Source: Heterodera schachtii (Eukaryota; Nematoda; Chromadorea; Rhabditida; Heteroderidae). Taken from it: a DNA stretch of 64,000 nt. The stretch lies in assembly GCA_023374025.1 (NCBI GenBank), contig SIJG01000068.1, positions 497,866-561,865 of the forward strand. Reading direction: 5' to 3'. The position numbers and the translations under genes are program-made. Shown one piece after another: positions 61,659 through 64,000 of this stretch. Under the pieces are notes generated by a model. The model saw only the letters and a program-made list of their open reading frames with translations, searched no databases and was not told the origin of the DNA. Positions within the stretch are counted from its first letter, which is position 1; the number at the start of each line of letters is the position of its first letter.

Positions 61659-61869
61659 TGTAATGGCTGATCAAAAATAGCTGTGGGAGCTCAAAGTGCT
61701 GTGGGAGCAAAAGCAACAGGGGCCAAAATGAAGGAAAGATGGCCCCAAAACAACAGTCATCCCTCCAGTGGTGGATGTGGTCTAGTGGCTAAGACATCGG
61801 ATCCACGTAAGGGGCCCCGAGCGGCGGTTCAAATCCGGCCTTCCACCCCAATTTTTCGCCTAAATAATA
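61659..61869 (+). repeat. TRIM 5' LTR
   Basis: 211 bp. It contains a repeated GCTGTGGGAGC word near its start, a 7-bp inverted repeat GGGGCCA/TGGCCCC, and a tRNA-like segment in its last third. Identical by eye to 62049-62259. Confidence 0.85.
61771..61850 (+). other. tRNA-like segment in TRIM 5' LTR
   Basis: Begins GTGGATG and ends CTTCCAC plus C and CCA, so six of seven acceptor pairs form. TGGTCTAGTGG (61778-61788) fits the Pol III A box and GGTTCAAATCC (61826-61836) the B box, 37 bases apart. The D arm (GTC/GAC) is intact. The anticodon arm does not pair properly and one T-stem pair is mismatched. It is a tRNA-derived or tRNA-mimicking sequence, not a working tRNA gene. The A-box side resembles Val and Glu tRNAs. 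Confidence 0.7.
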
Positions 61870-62048
61870 TGGTGACACTTGGCGGACACCCCAGGTCGTT
61901 TGGTCTTCACACCACTCGACACTCCAGCTGCAGAGAGACAACAGCTGGCACTGGGGCAAAAGAACCGGAGGCGCGCCGATCCTTGCATAGCGGGAACGGC
62001 CCAACGCCATCTCTCGAGCGAGGGCGCTCGAATATGAGAGGAGGGGAA

Positions 62049-62259
62049 TGTAATGGCTGATCAAAAATAGCTGTGGGAGCTCAAAGTGCTGTGGGAGCAA
62101 AAGCAACAGGGGCCAAAATGAAGGAAAGATGGCCCCAAAACAACAGTCATCCCTCCAGTGGTGGATGTGGTCTAGTGGCTAAGACATCGGATCCACGTAA
62201 GGGGCCCCGAGCGGCGGTTCAAATCCGGCCTTCCACCCCAATTTTTCGCCTAAATAATA
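62049..62259 (+). repeat. TRIM 3' LTR
   Basis: Second 211-bp copy, preceded by the polypurine run and followed by the AAGAT duplication. No differences from the 5' LTR were seen. Confidence 0.85.
62161..62240 (+). other. tRNA-like segment in TRIM 3' LTR
   Basis: Same as 61771-61850, with A box at 62168-62178 and B box at 62216-62226. If the boxes are active, transcription from this copy would run into flanking DNA. Confidence 0.7.
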
Positions 62260-62264
62260 AAGAT

Positions 62265-63524
62265 TGATACGTTTCTTACTTTGTCAATTTAATTGTAAAA
62301 ATTTATTCACTTTCTTATTTTCAAAAAAAATTTTAAATGCTTCAGACAATTCATTAAAAATTAATAAAATTTAAATTAATTTTAAATTAGCCACCTATCA
62401 AAATATGGATTTATTCCCGAAAATCCCCTAAATTTTGATTTCCATTGACTAAAAACCCTTACCAAATCAAAAAATTTTAAACATGAAGAATATTCTTGAC
62501 CCCTCTTTTATAGAATATGCGGGGAAAAGAAATGTAAATCCATATAATTTTCAGTCCTAATTGTTTTTTTGGTTTGTATTTTGTTTTCTTGTACCGATTT
62601 AGTATATAATTAATGATTTGAAAAATATAAAATAACAATATTAATTTTTTAGAATATTTGGCTATTATATTTAAAGAACAGTTCTAAAAAAGAATAAACA
62701 AAAAACTCATATTAATTTTTTTAAATCATTCAGAAAAAAGGCTAAAACATAAAAAAATAAATAAATTTAAGTATTTCATATCTGAAGCTTTGACGTATTG
62801 ATTTTAAACGAAGATGCTAGTTTCGATTGGTATTTTACTTTCTTTATCTATAAAATAATCGTTGTTTAGATGAATAAAATTAAAACCTGTTTAATCCTTA
62901 TTAATGTATTACTAATTATTTATTCTTTTTTGCCATTTGTTCATCACCGTTTTAGTTGTGAATGATTTTGTTTCGAATATATAGATTTTCGTATTTTTTG
63001 TTTTATTTTCATATATGCTTTTAATTCTCGTTATTGATTTTTAGAATAGATTTTTAAAATGTTTATGACTTAGAATATAACTTTTAAATATTTTTATTCT
63101 TTTTTATTATGGATTCTATTCATCTTTCGGATTTTTTATAAATTATCGACTGAGCGAACCGTTGTGATGATTGTAAGATATAAAAATAATTTCTAATTAT
63201 CTTTCAATATAATTTAATATTTTTTAAATGGATTTTTAATATGTTATAAGATTAAAATCAATGAATAATATTTTATTAATCTTTAATCTAGATATAATAG
63301 ACAATTATTCTTGTTTTCCGTACATGTAGGGTTTTTCACGCATAAAATCGTTTTTTATGCACTTTTATCTTTGAGTTTATAACCGTTTTTATTTGTTTTT
63401 TTAAATACTAAGTTATAATTGTTATAAAATTCAAATTTTATTATTTTCAAAAAATTATTTGTTCTTTATGTGTATTAAGTTTATAAAAAGGTTCAATTTT
63501 TATTCGATAATTTCTTTAAGATTT
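62265..63524. other. AT-rich host DNA, nothing recognised
   Basis: No open frame, splice-bounded island or repeat stands out. A slightly less biased patch lies at about 62390-62530. Confidence 0.45.
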
Positions 63525-63800
63525 TGTTGGAAAAGGACTATTCAAATAATTTTTATTTATCATTTCTCTTTTCCATGTTCTTTGCACTATTGATTTTGCC
63601 CATTCTGCTCATTAAGTCTCTTCCCCTCTTTTCCCCCAATTCATTCTCTTTTTGGCTCTCCTCTGCACTCGCCCAAATATTGTTCTCCGCTAAATTTATT
63701 GACTCCAAATATTCTCCAAATTCTGCATTTTATTTTATTGTTGTTTTAATAAATATTTTGTGTTCGACTTCAAATTGTTTATGACCCTAAAGGCACAACA

Positions 63801-63986
63801 TTGGCGACGCCCGAACTCATCAATTTTCAAGCAATTCTCGTGTTGAATTGCTTGTTTTGGGAAATTTAAAAATCTCGTGCTGATTTTTAAATTTCGCGAA
63901 ATCATCGAAAAACCAAGATACCTATGCGGTTGCGGTTCCACTATCTGTGGTTTTAATTTGTCAACAACTTCATTTCGTCAATCAAC
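63801..63986 (+). promoter_or_regulatory. Leader with two strong hairpins
   Basis: Contains the primer site and two perfect stem-loops: a 9-bp stem at 63828-63836/63846-63854 and a 14-bp stem at 63861-63874/63882-63895. Both loops contain TCGTG. Paired leader hairpins with related loops suggest a packaging or dimer signal. Confidence 0.5.
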
Positions 63987-64000
63987 ATGGACAAAACTCT
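63987..64000 (+). CDS. Possible gag start (first codons only)
   Basis: ATG at 63987 opens MDKT before the window ends. It is the first ATG at the end of the leader region, in the place expected for gag. Too short to test. Confidence 0.3.

Larger units (their letters stand above)
61659..62259 (+). mobile_element. TRIM: miniature LTR retrotransposon, 601 bp
   Basis: Two identical 211-bp direct repeats (61659-61869 and 62049-62259) start with TG and enclose 179 bp. The 5-mer AAGAT flanks both outer ends (61654-61658 and 62260-62264). Directly after the first repeat comes TGGTGACACTTGGCGG (61870-61885), a primer-site-like TGG start. Directly before the second lies the purine run GAGAGGAGGGGAA (62036-62048). 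No protein is encoded; a 125-codon open frame at 61683-62060 runs through LTR and interior and is not credible. It would need enzymes from a full-length element. Repeat ends are TG...TA, not TG...CA. Confidence 0.85.
63525..64000 (+). mobile_element. 5' end of another LTR retrotransposon (cut by window)
   Basis: A candidate LTR runs from TGTTGG at 63525 to GCACAACA at 63800 (276 bp; TGTTG/CAACA ends). One base later TGGCGACGCCCGAACTC (63802-63818) looks like a primer-binding site. AATAAA at 63748 would be the polyadenylation signal. A leader of about 185 bases precedes an ATG at 63987. The rest lies beyond the window, so the second LTR and the target duplication cannot be checked and the family is unknown. 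Composition is far less AT-biased than the flank. Confidence 0.6.

Noticed and set aside
61771..61850. A functional tRNA gene
   Set aside because: The anticodon arm does not pair, a T-stem pair is mismatched, CCA is encoded in the DNA and the segment is repeated inside LTRs. It is tRNA-like, not a working tRNA.
61683..62060. 125-codon open frame in the TRIM
   Set aside because: It runs across LTR, primer site and interior, and most of it is repeated in the second LTR. GC-rich DNA with few stops explains it.
1..64000. CRISPR array, operons or bacterial genes
   Set aside because: No regularly spaced repeat arrays, ribosome-binding sites or compact gene order. Everything indicates a eukaryote.

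Overview
Kind of sequence. This is extremely AT-rich eukaryotic DNA, very largely non-coding. The only long open frames belong to one Bel/Pao retrotransposon that carries a phlebovirus-type envelope gene. That combination, short introns with GTAAA-type donors, T-rich sense-strand intronic DNA and several cut-and-paste transposon remnants suggest a nematode with an AT-rich genome. The genus cannot be read from the window. No complete host gene was recognised.

Layout. 1-32.7 kb is AT-rich host DNA with scattered exon-like islands. Some of these resemble pieces of a UDP-glycosyltransferase family (about 750, 13.57-13.67 kb on the minus strand, 19.48 kb, and possibly 21.7 and 23.6 kb). A 389-bp hAT-type MITE with an 8-bp target duplication lies at 2560-2948. 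The A/T strand bias flips near 5.9, 9.9, 11.3 and 14.25 kb, as if transcription units of alternating direction lay there. 32,732-43,838 is the Bel/Pao element: LTR, leader, gag, zinc knuckles, protease, RT/RNase H, integrase, Gn/Gc-like envelope with a long unknown tail, LTR, all flanked by the 5-bp duplication TTTAT. It is broken by two one-base frame changes, one stop codon and a 1,097-bp hAT-type insertion (37,296-38,392). 43.8-57.7 kb is AT-rich DNA dominated by a diverged direct duplication (46.56-52.54 kb against 53.44-56.93 kb). 57,689-59,812 is an apparently perfect 2 x 1,062-bp tandem duplication. 61,659-62,259 is a complete TRIM (miniature LTR element) whose LTRs contain a tRNA-like segment. 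63,525 to the window end is the 5' end of another LTR retrotransposon (LTR, primer site, leader, probable gag start).

How the parts work together. Bel gag and the pro/RT frame overlap in the -1 direction and share a canonical A AAT TTT slippery heptamer. Pol continues into an in-frame envelope with its own internal signal peptide, so the element once encoded everything a retrovirus-like particle needs. The two LTRs look identical apart from one 98-bp length difference, so insertion appears recent.

Most unusual signals. (1) The whole Bel/Pao element, coding and non-coding, reads as a nearly continuous chain of short perfect inverted repeats, far denser than chance predicts. (2) The TRIM carries Pol III A and B boxes inside each LTR, a layout like plant Cassandra elements but with tRNA instead of 5S sequence.
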